From Granulicella sp. 5B5 (lineage in GTDB: Bacteria; Acidobacteriota; Terriglobia; Terriglobales; Acidobacteriaceae), in NCBI RefSeq assembly GCF_014083945.1, contig NZ_CP046444.1:3348001-3412000 (forward strand): a DNA stretch of 64,000 bases. The letters run 5' to 3'. A program made the translations under genes and the position numbers. This document shows positions 43,104-52,652 of this stretch, one piece after another. Every line of letters begins with the position of its first letter. Position 1 is the stretch's first letter. Below the pieces are notes generated by a model. The model was not told the DNA's origin. It ran no database searches and saw nothing but the letters and a program-made list of their open reading frames with translations.

Positions 43104-43544
43104 TCACCGCTTGATGCGGGTATCGAATGGGTACGTCAGAGTGTCCACAATCCTAAAATGGGCAGCGGCTGCATGCAGCGGGTTGAAGAGAAAGTTTGAT
43201 GTCTGAGGCACGATTGCACTTGGAACCCGCAGCAGTACGGCCGCATTGCTGCGCAGCCACTGTGTTCCCAGGTTACGGGTGGTCTCCAAATTATTTTGCC
43301 AACTCACTGGAAGATCACTCTCCACGATGGCGATGATCTCCAAGGTGGGCCCCTCGATCTTGAGTAGCGTGAAGTCAGGCGGGATATCGTTGGCAGAAGT
43401 ATGGACGCAAACTTCCAAAAGAGCCGCTGATGGGCTCTCGGCAAGATATACGATAGGTTGACCTGGGTTGTGCCAGCGTCCGTCCGCTTTGAGACCGCCG
43501 ATTCCACTGAGATCAAGATGACGGCTAATACGCCAGAGAATCAT
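43104..43544 (-). CDS. RES-domain toxin
   Basis: 146 residues. RES family features: Arg5 in LWRIS, DGRWHNPG (Gly22-Arg23-Trp24), VYLAESPSAALLEV with Glu44, and the C-terminal SNFLFNPLH. RES toxins degrade NAD+ by an ADP-ribosyltransferase-like fold. It is encoded directly after its antitoxin; start and stop overlap as TGATG. It appears complete. Confidence 0.9.
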   Translation of the reverse strand: MILWRISRHLDLSGIGGLKADGRWHNPGQPIVYLAESPSAALLEVCVHTSANDIPPDFTLLKIEGPTLEIIAIVESDLPVSWQNNLETTRNLGTQWLRSNAAVLLRVPSAIVPQTSNFLFNPLHAAAAHFRIVDTLTYPFDTRIKR

Positions 43545-43966
43545 CAGAGGAACATACCCTCGTCGATCTGCACCAGAAGTTCTTCTACAATTCGACTCCC
43601 GGTGTCGGTCTGTAGAAGCGATAAGGGTGCACGGTCACCGAGGCGTGCATTCGGTCGACGCAACCAAGCGAGTGCGCGCTCCCGACTTCCGTACACTGCC
43701 TCGGCGGATGAGACGATGCGGATGAGACGCAATACTCGATCAGACTCGACCATTGTAAGTTTTTCGCGCCGGGAGCGTCGATGTTGCAGTGTTCGTGAAG
43801 GAATGACAGTCTCATCGATTTCAGTCTGCTTAAGCCCAAGCGAAGCAAGCCTCTTGATGACAGATGTCGCCAATCGGCCTTCTACAATCCGAAGGATCTC
43901 TGTTTCCGAAGACGGCGGTTGTAGCCCCAGCCAATTGCCAATCTGAACATTCGCAGCATTCATCAC
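43544..43966 (-). CDS. Xre/MbcA/ParS-type antitoxin of the RES pair
   Basis: 140 residues. The N-terminal half (30-90) carries a Xre-like HTH (LASLGLKQTEIDETVIPSRT), and the C-terminal MbcA/ParS toxin-binding domain follows (ALAWLRRPNARLGDRAPLSL, LLQTDTGSRIVEELL), the signature DUF2384 element. Together with RES this is a full type II toxin-antitoxin pair. A short inverted repeat TTTTG-TGCGG-CAAAA at 43993-44007 before the start may be its operator. Confidence 0.9.
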   Translation of the reverse strand: MMNAANVQIGNWLGLQPPSSETEILRIVEGRLATSVIKRLASLGLKQTEIDETVIPSRTLQHRRSRREKLTMVESDRVLRLIRIVSSAEAVYGSRERALAWLRRPNARLGDRAPLSLLQTDTGSRIVEELLVQIDEGMFL

Positions 43967-45118
43967 AATTCACCTAACTACATTATGCCATGTTTTGTGC
44001 GGCAAAATGTAAAACCGCCGGAAAGCTCAATTCTAAAGCCAGCACTCACTCCCGCCGGCTTTAGTGGATTGATGCTGAGGGGTGTTGTCTGTTCGCGGCC
44101 TCAAGGTTTGCACAGTAAGACGGACGGCCCACCCTCCCGCAAAAGCTGCAATTCTCTCGCCGTGCCAAAGTTGTGGACGATGTTGCGCATGTCAATGCAA
44201 CCCCGCACAAACGCGCGATATTCAGCTTCAGACGCAAACCCATATCGATTGGACGCTTGCTCGTGATGACGAGCCGCGCCTTGATGGCCGCATATCGTGA
44301 GGGCGATGTGTTTACATCTAAAGGTACGAAGAGCCACAATCACAGGCATGGAATCCAACAGGACATGCAATCAACGACGGAGTAGCTCCGAATAACAGCT
44401 GACAAAGCATGCGGGCTGCAGTGAGCTCTATCAACAATCAAACCAAAACATACACAGAACAGAACCTCGGTCTGCGACGACTCTGCGGTACATGCACGAA
44501 TGATACCTCGACGAACTGAGGTGGAAGAGGCTGCCGAACCGCTCGCTCGAGGCGGCAGAACGTAGCTGCGAAAACAGGCAAAAAATAGGGAGATCAGTGC
44601 GCTAAAGTCGGAAGTAGCAGTCTGGAAGGGGTATTGACAGCTTGTGGCTCAATGCATCCCTGCTCGCAAGCCACTTATTATCATGTAGATGCCTTGGATC
44701 GGGGTAAAAGGCCGTTTCTCTACTTGCCTCTCTACTTGATTAGCCTATGAGTTCCATAAAGAGTACGTTTTGGCAATTCGCCTCGATCTCACGCCGTGAC
44801 TCTCAGAAAGTCGCTTCAGCAAATGACGCCTTCGGCGCGACCCACTTTAATTGAGTGCAAATACCACGATTTCAAGAGGCGGTGTGAGGGGGCTTTGCTT
44901 GTTGGATATCCTACGCAGACTCAATAACCGCATAATCGCCGAGTCACTTATAGATACATGATCGGTACGCGAAAGTCGACCTATCGTCAGTAATCTACCT
45001 CTTCGAGATCCTGTATTCGACCGAGCATGCTGTTCGTTCACCGCCATATCCAATCGCTGATTGCAAATCTGGCGAAAAATGAGTTTGCATCTGGGATTCT
45101 CATCCCGGAGCGCAAATC
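43967..45118. other. Large gap before TonB receptor
   Basis: About 1150 bases. It contains the RES-Xre operator region, a relative of the dispersed repeat (44931-44979, ATAATCGCCGAGTCACTTAT) and presumably the promoter of the TonB receptor. A frame at 44101-44370 minus looks partly protein-like but has no recognisable family. Confidence 0.4.
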
Positions 45119-47851
45119 ATGTATCGATCCTGGATCTCTGTCTGCTTGTTCTTACCGGCAATCCTGACGGCTCAACAGCCTTGCCCGACCGGAGTTCGTG
45201 TCGAAGGCGATGTCTTAGACCCTTCCGGAGCCATGGTCCCGGCAGCCAGGATCAAAGCAGCGAATAGGGTCTCCAGCGTCTCTGACCAGATGGGAAGGTT
45301 TGTCCTGCAGTGTATTCCGGCAGGCAGTGCAATCGAGGTAAGCGCAACAGGCTTCAATACCGCGTCGGCGACGGCAACAGGCGCGGTTGGAGAGGTCGTG
45401 CATGTCACAGTAACGTTGTCGCTCGCGAACATCGATAGCGTCATTCAAGTCGACGCCGATACTGCTGCACTCGACGATACAAACGGCGCGGGCACAATCT
45501 CATTGAACACGAAAGAGATTGAACAACTCCCCGACGATCCCGACGATCTGCTGGCCGAGCTACAGATGATGGCCGCAAGTTCGGGAGGGGACCCCTCAAC
45601 GGTAGTCATCACCGTCAACGGGTTCCAAAACGCGAGCGCCATGCCACCTAAAGCTTCGATAGCATCCATCCGGATCAATCCTGACATCTTTTCGTCGGAG
45701 TACCAGGCGCCTCAATGGCACGGCGGCCGCATTGAGATCACCACGAAACCGGGTGCGGATATCTTTCATGGCGCGTTGTTCTTTACCGACAGCAACCCAG
45801 CCTTTAACGCTCGAGACCCGTTCTCTCTAACATCGACTCCCGCGGGAAAGCATCGCTACGGAGTTGAGTTGACAGGGCCAATACGTCACAACAGGGCCGA
45901 CTTCGCGATGGCCCTGGAGAAGCGTGATATAGACGAGTTCAACGTCGTGAACGCTATCACACTCGACAGCAACTTCAACCAGGTGCCTCTGCATGACGCA
46001 GTCGAGGCCCTCCAACATCTATGGATCGGTTCTCTGAGCGCTAATTGGCAGATGACCCCAAAAGACACCGCAACGCTCGCCTTTTCCTCGAATGTAAATA
46101 GCCTCGGCAATCAAGGTATCGGCGGCCTCACTCTTTCGACAGCCGGCTACTCCAACCTGATAAGCGAATACGATCTACGGTTTAACAACACGCAAACGCT
46201 CTCCGCGAACCTACTCCATGAAACGCGCGTTGGCTACAGTTGGAAACGCAACGAGGAGACGCCGAACTCCACGGAACCATCCGTCCAGGTCGCGGGCTAC
46301 TTTACTGACGGAGGTTCCATGGGGCAGGATCTCAATACTCGCGAGCGAGACCTTGAGATTGATGACAGCCTGATGTTGACCCGCGGCAAACACACTCTCA
46401 AGGTCGGCGCCCAGTCGCTCGGCATCTTCGAGCATAACTACTATCCCAGCAACTTCAACGGAACGTTTGTCTTCGGCGGTGGAAGCGCGCCCGTATTGGA
46501 TGCCAGCAACAATCCCACGGGGCAAACAACCACCATTACCGCAGCGGAACAGTATCGGCGTGCGCAACTGTCGCTTCCCGGAGGCACCCCGACAACGTAT
46601 CAGATTACAACGGGCAACCCTCTAGTCTCATTCACGCAATGGCATCTCGGGCTCTTTGCGCAGGACACGATCAAAGTCGAACCAAACCTAACGCTCGATG
46701 CCGGTCTGCGATATCAACTCCAGACCACTCCAGCCAGTTTCGCCGACTTTCTAGCACGTTTAGGCCTCTCCTGGTCTCCGGACAAGAAGCAGCGTTGGGT
46801 ATTTCATCTACGCGGCGGCCTATTCAGTGGACCCACCAGCTTGAGCATCATGACGGATGTTGCGCGTTTGGGGAGTGGCCGTCAACAGGAGATGCTTATC
46901 TACTCTCCTCGTTACACGGCTCCGCTCACACCTGTCGCGGGGTCGACTCAAATCAACACAATTTACAACCTCTTTCCGCACTTTCGTCAGGACCCGGCGT
47001 ATCAAGGTAGCGCCGTGGTTGAGCATGATCTTCCCTGCCACTGGCACCTCGAAGCCGACTACAACCTGGGCGGAGAGTGGAACAATATCCGGGAGATCAA
47101 CATCAACGCGCCTGAAGTCGCCAGTAGCACGGGTGTGGCTCCAGACCCAATGACAGCCTTGTCCGCACCGCGGCCAGGACCGCCCAATGTGAACATCTAC
47201 CAGTACCAGGACTACGGACATGCACGCGGCTGGTGGATCGCATCCACGCTCACTCAACACAGTTCGAAGTGGCTGAACTCCCAGATCGTATATTGGTACG
47301 TCGACTTCAGAGCGAACTCCATGACCCCACAATCGACATACAGCTCCCAAGGCGAGTCAGCACGGCCTGACTGGATGCGGCGTGACGGTCTCTCCGTCAA
47401 CGAAGTCATTACACTGCCCCGCAGGATTGAGTTTTCCAGCTACTTCAACTGGCAGCCCGGGACCCCTTACAACATCACCACCGGCACGGACGCGAACGGC
47501 GATGGCACGTTCAATGATCGTCCCTCGTTCGCCACGGTACCAGGTGCCGGCGTATACAGCACGCGCTACGGTCTGCTCACGACGAATACTGTCAACGGGG
47601 ACGTCCCCTACAATCTGGGACGTCTGCCTCAAATAATCCAGTTCTCGGCGAATCTCAGCAAGGCCTTCCAGCTCAACCGTGCGAACAAAGATAGCCCGCG
47701 TCTCCTTACCTTCAATGTCCGTGCAGCCAACGTGTTGAATCAGACCCGCGTCACGGCGGTAGGCACGGTCGTGTCCTCGCCGACCCATGGTCAGGCACTT
47801 ACGGCGGAAGAAGCGCGTCGCGTCGAACTTGGCGCCAGGTTCTCTTTTTGA
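45119..47851 (+). CDS. TonB-dependent receptor, Oar-like
   Basis: 910 residues. A signal peptide (1-18) precedes a carboxypeptidase-regulatory-like beta domain (25-100; RVEGDVLDPSGAMVPAARIK), a plug (about 130-220) and an outer-membrane barrel ending in the aromatic LGARFSF. This is the acidobacterial Oar/CarboxypepD_reg receptor type, about 200 residues shorter than usual. No SusD follows. Forty-seven bases downstream lie the LytS and LytTR genes, suggesting joint control or sensing. Substrate unknown; these receptors are thought to import oligosaccharides or bind surface polymers. Confidence 0.86.
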   Translation: MYRSWISVCLFLPAILTAQQPCPTGVRVEGDVLDPSGAMVPAARIKAANRVSSVSDQMGRFVLQCIPAGSAIEVSATGFNTASATATGAVGEVVHVTVTLSLANIDSVIQVDADTAALDDTNGAGTISLNTKEIEQLPDDPDDLLAELQMMAASSGGDPSTVVITVNGFQNASAMPPKASIASIRINPDIFSSEYQAPQWHGGRIEITTKPGADIFHGALFFTDSNPAFNARDPFSLTSTPAGKHRYGVELTGPIRHNRADFAMALEKRDIDEFNVVNAITLDSNFNQVPLHDAVEALQHLWIGSLSANWQMTPKDTATLAFSSNVNSLGNQGIGGLTLSTAGYSNLISEYDLRFNNTQTLSANLLHETRVGYSWKRNEETPNSTEPSVQVAGYFTDGGSMGQDLNTRERDLEIDDSLMLTRGKHTLKVGAQSLGIFEHNYYPSNFNGTFVFGGGSAPVLDASNNPTGQTTTITAAEQYRRAQLSLPGGTPTTYQITTGNPLVSFTQWHLGLFAQDTIKVEPNLTLDAGLRYQLQTTPASFADFLARLGLSWSPDKKQRWVFHLRGGLFSGPTSLSIMTDVARLGSGRQQEMLIYSPRYTAPLTPVAGSTQINTIYNLFPHFRQDPAYQGSAVVEHDLPCHWHLEADYNLGGEWNNIREININAPEVASSTGVAPDPMTALSAPRPGPPNVNIYQYQDYGHARGWWIASTLTQHSSKWLNSQIVYWYVDFRANSMTPQSTYSSQGESARPDWMRRDGLSVNEVITLPRRIEFSSYFNWQPGTPYNITTGTDANGDGTFNDRPSFATVPGAGVYSTRYGLLTTNTVNGDVPYNLGRLPQIIQFSANLSKAFQLNRANKDSPRLLTFNVRAANVLNQTRVTAVGTVVSSPTHGQALTAEEARRVELGARFSF

Positions 47852-47898
47852 GTTACAAGGCCAGGCGTACGCTATGTTAGGGACGAGAGGGGAGCACT

Positions 47899-49014
47899 TT
47901 GGCGAAACTTGATAGTCCGGGCATTGGAAGCTCTACCCTTCATGGCCGTGGCGTCCTCGCCGTCACGGCAGCGGCCGTAATTCTTGCCGGAATCACCGCA
48001 AGCGGTTGCCATGCATATTTTTCGACGCATAACATCCAGGTCTCCGTTATCCCGTCTATCGTCTTTGGGCTTGTGATGTGGCTTTGGTGGGGAGTGCTTG
48101 CATGGTTGTTTTGGCTCAACGCGCGTCGTCATCCGAATAGCCTTAGGTTTTCCGCCCAGACAATCATCCTGCAGCTATGCGTTGGCAGCGTCGTCAGCTT
48201 CATACATCTGCACGCAATTCAACTCAGCCTCCATGTCGGCTATGCGTGGCCAGGATGGCAGGAAGCCTATGCGGGGCTCAATTACATTACCCTCGCGCGC
48301 TTCGGGATGGACCTGCTGACCTATTTCTTCGTCTTTGCTATCTCCGCCACACTTCACCTGCAATCGCAGCGTCAGCTTGACGCGATACAGCGGCTCGAAC
48401 TGGAGCGCCAGCTATCCCAGGCCCAACTCAAAGCCCTGCAGATGCAGATGGAGCCTCACTTTCTGTTCAACACGCTGAACGCCATCAAGAGCCTGGTCAT
48501 CCAGGGTAGAAATCAGGAAGCGAATCGCACGCTCACGCATCTGGACGCAATCCTCCGTATGACCCTGCAGCGCCGGGCCCCCGAGAAAGTTCCGTTTACC
48601 GAAGAGTTGTACATTGTCGAAAGCTACCTTGCGATTCAGCAGGTTCGCTTTGCTGACAGGCTGACCGTTCGCATTGAGGCCACCGACGACGCCAGGCGAT
48701 GTATCGTTCCTTCTTTCATCCTGCAGCCCCTGGTTGAGAACGCAGTTCAGCACGGGATTGCTCCTTCTGAGGCTGGCGGCATCATCGAAACCTCTGCAGA
48801 GCGCATAGGCAATGATCTATGGCTCCGAGTCCGCGACAATGGGTTGGGGATACATGCACCATCCAGCGGTGGCCACGGCATCGGTATCCAGAATACGAGA
48901 GAACGCCTCTCCCACTTCTATCCGGGCGCGCACACTCTCACGGCGGGCCCGCTTCCTTCCGGCGGTTACGAGGTAACCATACAAATCCCCTACGAACAGG
49001 CTGTGTCGGCATGA
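47899..49014 (+). CDS. LytS-type sensor histidine kinase
   Basis: 371 residues from a TTG start (GAGGGGAG ribosome site). Four hydrophobic segments (about 18-36, 50-73, 86-106, 133-153) form the membrane sensor, followed by the His_kinase (PF06580) motif MEPHFLFNTLNAIKSL with His187, and an HATPase: QPLVENAVQHG (N-box), DNGLGI and GHGIGIQNTRERL. Its stop overlaps the LytTR regulator start (ATGA). Location after the TonB receptor suggests cell-surface nutrient sensing. Confidence 0.9.
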   Translation: MAKLDSPGIGSSTLHGRGVLAVTAAAVILAGITASGCHAYFSTHNIQVSVIPSIVFGLVMWLWWGVLAWLFWLNARRHPNSLRFSAQTIILQLCVGSVVSFIHLHAIQLSLHVGYAWPGWQEAYAGLNYITLARFGMDLLTYFFVFAISATLHLQSQRQLDAIQRLELERQLSQAQLKALQMQMEPHFLFNTLNAIKSLVIQGRNQEANRTLTHLDAILRMTLQRRAPEKVPFTEELYIVESYLAIQQVRFADRLTVRIEATDDARRCIVPSFILQPLVENAVQHGIAPSEAGGIIETSAERIGNDLWLRVRDNGLGIHAPSSGGHGIGIQNTRERLSHFYPGAHTLTAGPLPSGGYEVTIQIPYEQAVSA

Positions 49015-49784
49015 CTCTTCGGACCGTGATTGTTGACGACGAAGTCCTCGCACGAGATCTGCTTCGGACCCTGCTTGCCAGCCATCACGACATCGAAATC
49101 GTGGCCGAGTGTCGCAACGGAGCAGAGGCTATCGACTATCTGCGATCACGTCCTGTCGACCTGCTATTTCTGGATGTAGAGATGCCAAAGATGGATGGCT
49201 TTGACGTTGTTCGTCAGGTTGGACTGATCCATCTCCCGCCAATCGTTTTCACTACGGCATTTCATGAATACGCCGTCCGTGCCTTTGAAATACAAGCGGT
49301 CGACTATCTGACCAAACCTATTGATGAAACCCGCTTCCAACTGGCGCTGACGCGTGTTCGAGAAAAGATTGCAGCGAAGGACGCACTGCTCTCACCTGAA
49401 CAGTTGGCGGGACTGCTCGAACATCTGCAAGAGGCGAAAGCCCCTCTGAACACCTCTCCTGATCGTTTGCTCGTCAGGGACGGAGAGCGGGAGATCCTGT
49501 TGCCCGTAGAGCACATCGACTGGATCGAGGCAGCTGAATATTACTGCTGTCTTCATGTGGGAAGCCGCTCCTACATGCTTCGTGAAACCATTTCTGATCT
49601 CGAGCAGCGACTGGACCGTCATAAGTTTCTCCGAATTCACCGCTCAACGATTGTGCGAATCGATCAGATCAAAGAGATCTTTCGAGAAGGACAATCGGAG
49701 GGGTCCGTCGTCCTCCAATCGGGCTGCACCCTTCGGATGAGCCGGCGCGGAAGGCAGCGCCTTGCAGAATACGGTAGCCTCTGA
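49011..49784 (+). CDS. LytTR-family response regulator
   Basis: 257 residues. The receiver domain (3-120) has the acidic pair Asp9-Asp10, phospho-acceptor Asp55 in LLFLDVEMPKMDG, and Lys in LTKPID. The LytTR DNA-binding domain (about 155-255; WIEAAEYYCCLHVGSRSYML, FLRIHRSTIVRIDQIKEI) is complete. It is coupled to the LytS gene by ATGA overlap. The target is probably the TonB receptor at 45119 or another nearby operon; no direct repeat typical of LytTR sites was found by eye. Confidence 0.92.
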   Translation: MTLRTVIVDDEVLARDLLRTLLASHHDIEIVAECRNGAEAIDYLRSRPVDLLFLDVEMPKMDGFDVVRQVGLIHLPPIVFTTAFHEYAVRAFEIQAVDYLTKPIDETRFQLALTRVREKIAAKDALLSPEQLAGLLEHLQEAKAPLNTSPDRLLVRDGEREILLPVEHIDWIEAAEYYCCLHVGSRSYMLRETISDLEQRLDRHKFLRIHRSTIVRIDQIKEIFREGQSEGSVVLQSGCTLRMSRRGRQRLAEYGSL

Positions 49785-49857
49785 ACGTACCAAACTGAGA
49801 GTATCGCTCGGGTGCGGCCTTCACGGGAATCGGGGAACGAAATCCGATGATCTTAGG

Positions 49858-49904
49858 ATTGTGGGGGGATTTGTGGGGACCCGCGTGTCCCTTCAGAGGT
49901 AAAG
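49858..49904 (+). repeat. 47-bp imperfect repeat, right-hand partner
   Basis: Shares ATTGTG-GGG-ATTTGTGG and GTG-CC with 39301-39347 in the same orientation. The pair flanks the 10.5-kb segment that carries integrase B, RHS, RES-Xre and the TonB/LytS genes, so they may be its old ends. Confidence 0.35.
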
Positions 49905-50028
49905 TCACGGAAGACCTGACCAGCCAAGGGTAAGTGCATAATGCCTGAAACCCCCGTCCTTACTGGTGCTTGACCAACCGAGGGATCTCCCGGGTAAAGC
50001 TGGCTAAATCATTGAAATTTCAGGCCGT

Positions 50029-50091
50029 CTGCTTTGGGAGCAGAGGGTCGGGGAGGCGAATCTCTCCGCCTCTACCATCAAACCTTTTCCT
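50029..50091 (+). repeat. Decayed tRNA-Pro 3' half plus flank
   Basis: TCTGCTTTGGGAGCAGAGGG and the following bases repeat tRNA-Pro from its anticodon arm, with changes in the T-loop (GGCGAATCT), then continue through CTACCATC and AACCTTTTCCT like the sequence beyond the real tRNA (2992-3006). It cannot fold as a working tRNA. Confidence 0.75.
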
Positions 50092-50097
50092 TGCCAA

Positions 50098-50557
50098 GCA
50101 GGAAGTTTCGATTTACGAAGAAGAGGAACTGTCGAAGCTCCATGCCGTCTGCTCGCCATATCACAGCACGCTCTACGACTTCTTTCTGATGAGCGGCTTT
50201 CGTGAGCAGGAAGCCATGCACGTCACCTGGAACAATGTCCGCTTCAACGCCAACATCATCGAGATGCGCTGGAAGCCCCAGTTCAACTGGACACCGAAGG
50301 CCTATAAAGAACGGGAAGTTCCTGTGCCAGACGAGTTACTGAAGATGCTGGAAGCCCATCGCAGGTCCTTACCCGCAGTGCGATCATCAGCTCAGCCTCT
50401 GGTCTTCAGCACAGCTAACCGCACGCGCGACAAACACATACTGCACGCTCTCAATCGAAATGCTAAGAAAGCCAAATTGAATCCGATGAGTCCTGGAAGT
50501 ATTCAGGAACCGCTATCGATGTCTCAATGGGCGATTTGCCCTGTTGGCAACAGCTGA
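50098..50557 (+). pseudogene. Integrase A-like remnant
   Basis: From QEVSIYEEEELSKLHAVCSP to about NAKKAKLNP the protein is nearly identical to residues 195-325 of integrase A. The N-terminal 190 residues are deleted, joining the tRNA-Pro remnant directly to the middle of the gene, and the HxxR and Tyr part is lost, replaced by an unrelated tail (SPGSIQEPLSMSQW). This is the left end of another, largely eroded element of the same family. Confidence 0.85.
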
Positions 50558-50871
50558 CGTTTCAGGCTCAAGAGGCTTTTCCGTGCGCTGTCTACTGCAT
50601 GTACGTGGATGTTGGTCGAAATTGACTTCGATTGCTGCGCACTGTATTCTGCTGGACAGCAGGCACATGATTATCAGCCATGGTCAACAACTCGAGATAG
50701 CCCGCCCGAGCTTTATGTCCGGCGTTCCCCTCACGGAGTGTTGTTCTTGTTGCCACTAAGCTCCCTCCATTTTCAATTCTTGTAAATCCATTTGAACGAT
50801 AGGCTGCGCCTGCGTGTCTTCCTGATTCGCGACAGACCTATCCTTCCTTTTCGATCTATTTAGGTGGCGCT

Positions 50872-51184
50872 GTGCGCTGGTTCAAAGCGGCTATTGTGAT
50901 GATCTTCATTCTTTCCCCTCTTGCCATCGGTGTGGGCACGGTGTCCCAGACTGTGCAGGTGACGGGACCCGCCTATCGCAGAGCGGACCTCTCGCTCTTT
51001 CGTGAACTTCCTTTGAAGGAGCAGCTACGGCTGCAGCTTCAATGGAGGCCTTCAGTATCACCAATACCCCGAATTTCTCAGCGCCGGGTAGCTTAACATT
51101 TACCTCGCCGTCCGGCTTCGCCTCCATCACCAGCACGCGCGACAGCTCACGGCAATTGCAATTTGCGGAGAAACTCTTCTGGTA
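50872..51184 (+). pseudogene. Deleted and frameshifted TonB-receptor remnant
   Basis: A start with a signal-like segment (VRWFKAAIVMIFILSPLAIG) runs into ADLSLFRELPLKEQLRLQLQ, the typical last strands of an Oar-like receptor. A frameshift near 51042 continues with AFSITNTPNFSAPGSLTF and ends QLQFAEKLFW, the usual aromatic receptor terminus. Hundreds of barrel residues are missing. It lies directly before the sulfatase operon, so an intact receptor probably once led that operon. Confidence 0.7.
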
Positions 51185-51194
51185 GGAGATCTAA

Positions 51195-52652
51195 ATGTCA
51201 CAAAGAATTGAAGGGCGCAGATCGTTTCTTAAAGGCTCAATCGCAGCGGCGGCAGCCGCAGTCGCGCCGGCGATCTCTAGTGCAGAGAAGACTCACGCCG
51301 GTTCGCCCGGACCGGCAACACGGCCGAATATCATCATTTACCATTCGGATCAGTTTCGTTGGGACTTTGTTGGCGCCAACGGGCGCAACGGCTCGACGAA
51401 TACGCCGAACATCGACGCGCTTGCGGCGCGGGGCAAGAATTTCAGTCACACCGTCACGAATCAACCCGTCTGTGCCCCATCGCGTTCGGTGCTTTTCACC
51501 AGCCGTTATGCCACGGAAACAGGAGTGTGGCATAACGGCCTCGCGCTGGATAAATCACTGCCGACACTTGCCACGGAGCTGCACAAAGCGGGTTACAGCG
51601 CAAACTACATTGGCAAATGGCATCTTGCGCTGGAGAATCCAAAAATCGGGGGCAGTCCCGGACCAGTGAAGCTCGAAGACCGCGGCGGATTTGTCGATTT
51701 GTGGGAAGTAGCGAACGCAATCGAAAATACCTCGCATCCTTACGAAGGCACAATATGGGACCGCGACAATCAGCCCATTGCGTTCAAAGACGAATATCGT
51801 GTCGACTTTCTGACGGACCGAGCTGAGCGATTTCTTCGCCAGAAGCAGGAAAAGCCTTTTTTACTGGTCATTTCGCAACTGGAACCACACCAGCAGAACG
51901 ATGCGCATCGGCCGGTAGCTCCGAATGGCGTGGCGAAACGTTATGTCAACTCGACAGTTCCCGAAGATCTGCGCGCCTTGCCCGGAACATGGCAGGACCA
52001 ATTGCCTGACTACTACGGCTGCATCGAGGCCATTGATGCATCGGTCGGGCGCGTCCGGCGCATCCTGGAGGAAGAGCACCTTGCGGACAACACTATCTTT
52101 GTCTTCATGAGCGATCACGGTTGCCACTTTATGACGCGCAACCAGGAGTACAAGCGCAGCACACACAATAGCTCCATTCGTGTTCCGCTCATCATCGATG
52201 GCCCGGGCTTCCGCGGCTCGCAGCAAATTCCCGAGCTCGTCGGCATCATTGATATAGCTCCCACGTTATTGGAGGCCGCCGGCGTTCCGGTACCGGACTC
52301 ATGGAAAGGCCGCAGTCTGCTGTCTCTGGTCAACGATCCTGAAGCGCGGCAGAACTGGCCGAATCAGCAACTGATCCAGATCAGCGAGTCTATGACAGGC
52401 CGCGCTCTTCGCACCAAGGATTGGACCTATTGCGTGGCGGATCTGACCGGCAATACCAAAGAGCCGGCCGCTGCCTCGTATCATGAATACCAGTTCTATG
52501 ATCAGCGCGCCGACCCGCATGAACTGGTCAATCTCGCAGGCAGAAAGGAGTATCGGGCAAAGGCCGACGAGTTGCGCGAGCAGTTGAAGAAACTGCTGAC
52601 CGCTGCCGGAGAGCCGGAGCCGGAGATCGTGCCTGCGAGACTCTATCCGTGA
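51195..52652 (+). CDS. Tat-exported sulfatase (CxPSR type)
   Basis: 485 residues. A twin-arginine signal (GRRSFLKG, 7-14, then an Ala-rich core) precedes an alkaline-phosphatase-fold sulfatase: metal-binding SDQ near 51, formylglycine site Cys93 in CAPSR, HTVTNQPVC, and the DHG metal motif (FMSDHGCHF). It should hydrolyse sulfate esters, likely of a glycan, outside the cytoplasm. Its stop overlaps the start of the FGE gene, so it is made with its own activator. The promoter may derive from the lost TonB gene. Confidence 0.92.
   Translation: MSQRIEGRRSFLKGSIAAAAAAVAPAISSAEKTHAGSPGPATRPNIIIYHSDQFRWDFVGANGRNGSTNTPNIDALAARGKNFSHTVTNQPVCAPSRSVLFTSRYATETGVWHNGLALDKSLPTLATELHKAGYSANYIGKWHLALENPKIGGSPGPVKLEDRGGFVDLWEVANAIENTSHPYEGTIWDRDNQPIAFKDEYRVDFLTDRAERFLRQKQEKPFLLVISQLEPHQQNDAHRPVAPNGVAKRYVNSTVPEDLRALPGTWQDQLPDYYGCIEAIDASVGRVRRILEEEHLADNTIFVFMSDHGCHFMTRNQEYKRSTHNSSIRVPLIIDGPGFRGSQQIPELVGIIDIAPTLLEAAGVPVPDSWKGRSLLSLVNDPEARQNWPNQQLIQISESMTGRALRTKDWTYCVADLTGNTKEPAAASYHEYQFYDQRADPHELVNLAGRKEYRAKADELREQLKKLLTAAGEPEPEIVPARLYP

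Noticed and set aside
44101-44370. Possible 89-residue minus gene upstream of Xre
   Set aside because: Some residues look protein-like (ASEAEYRAFVRGCIDMRN) but there is no family, ribosome site or conservation that I can show.
50029-50091. A functional tRNA-Pro
   Set aside because: The 5' half is absent and the T-loop is mutated.
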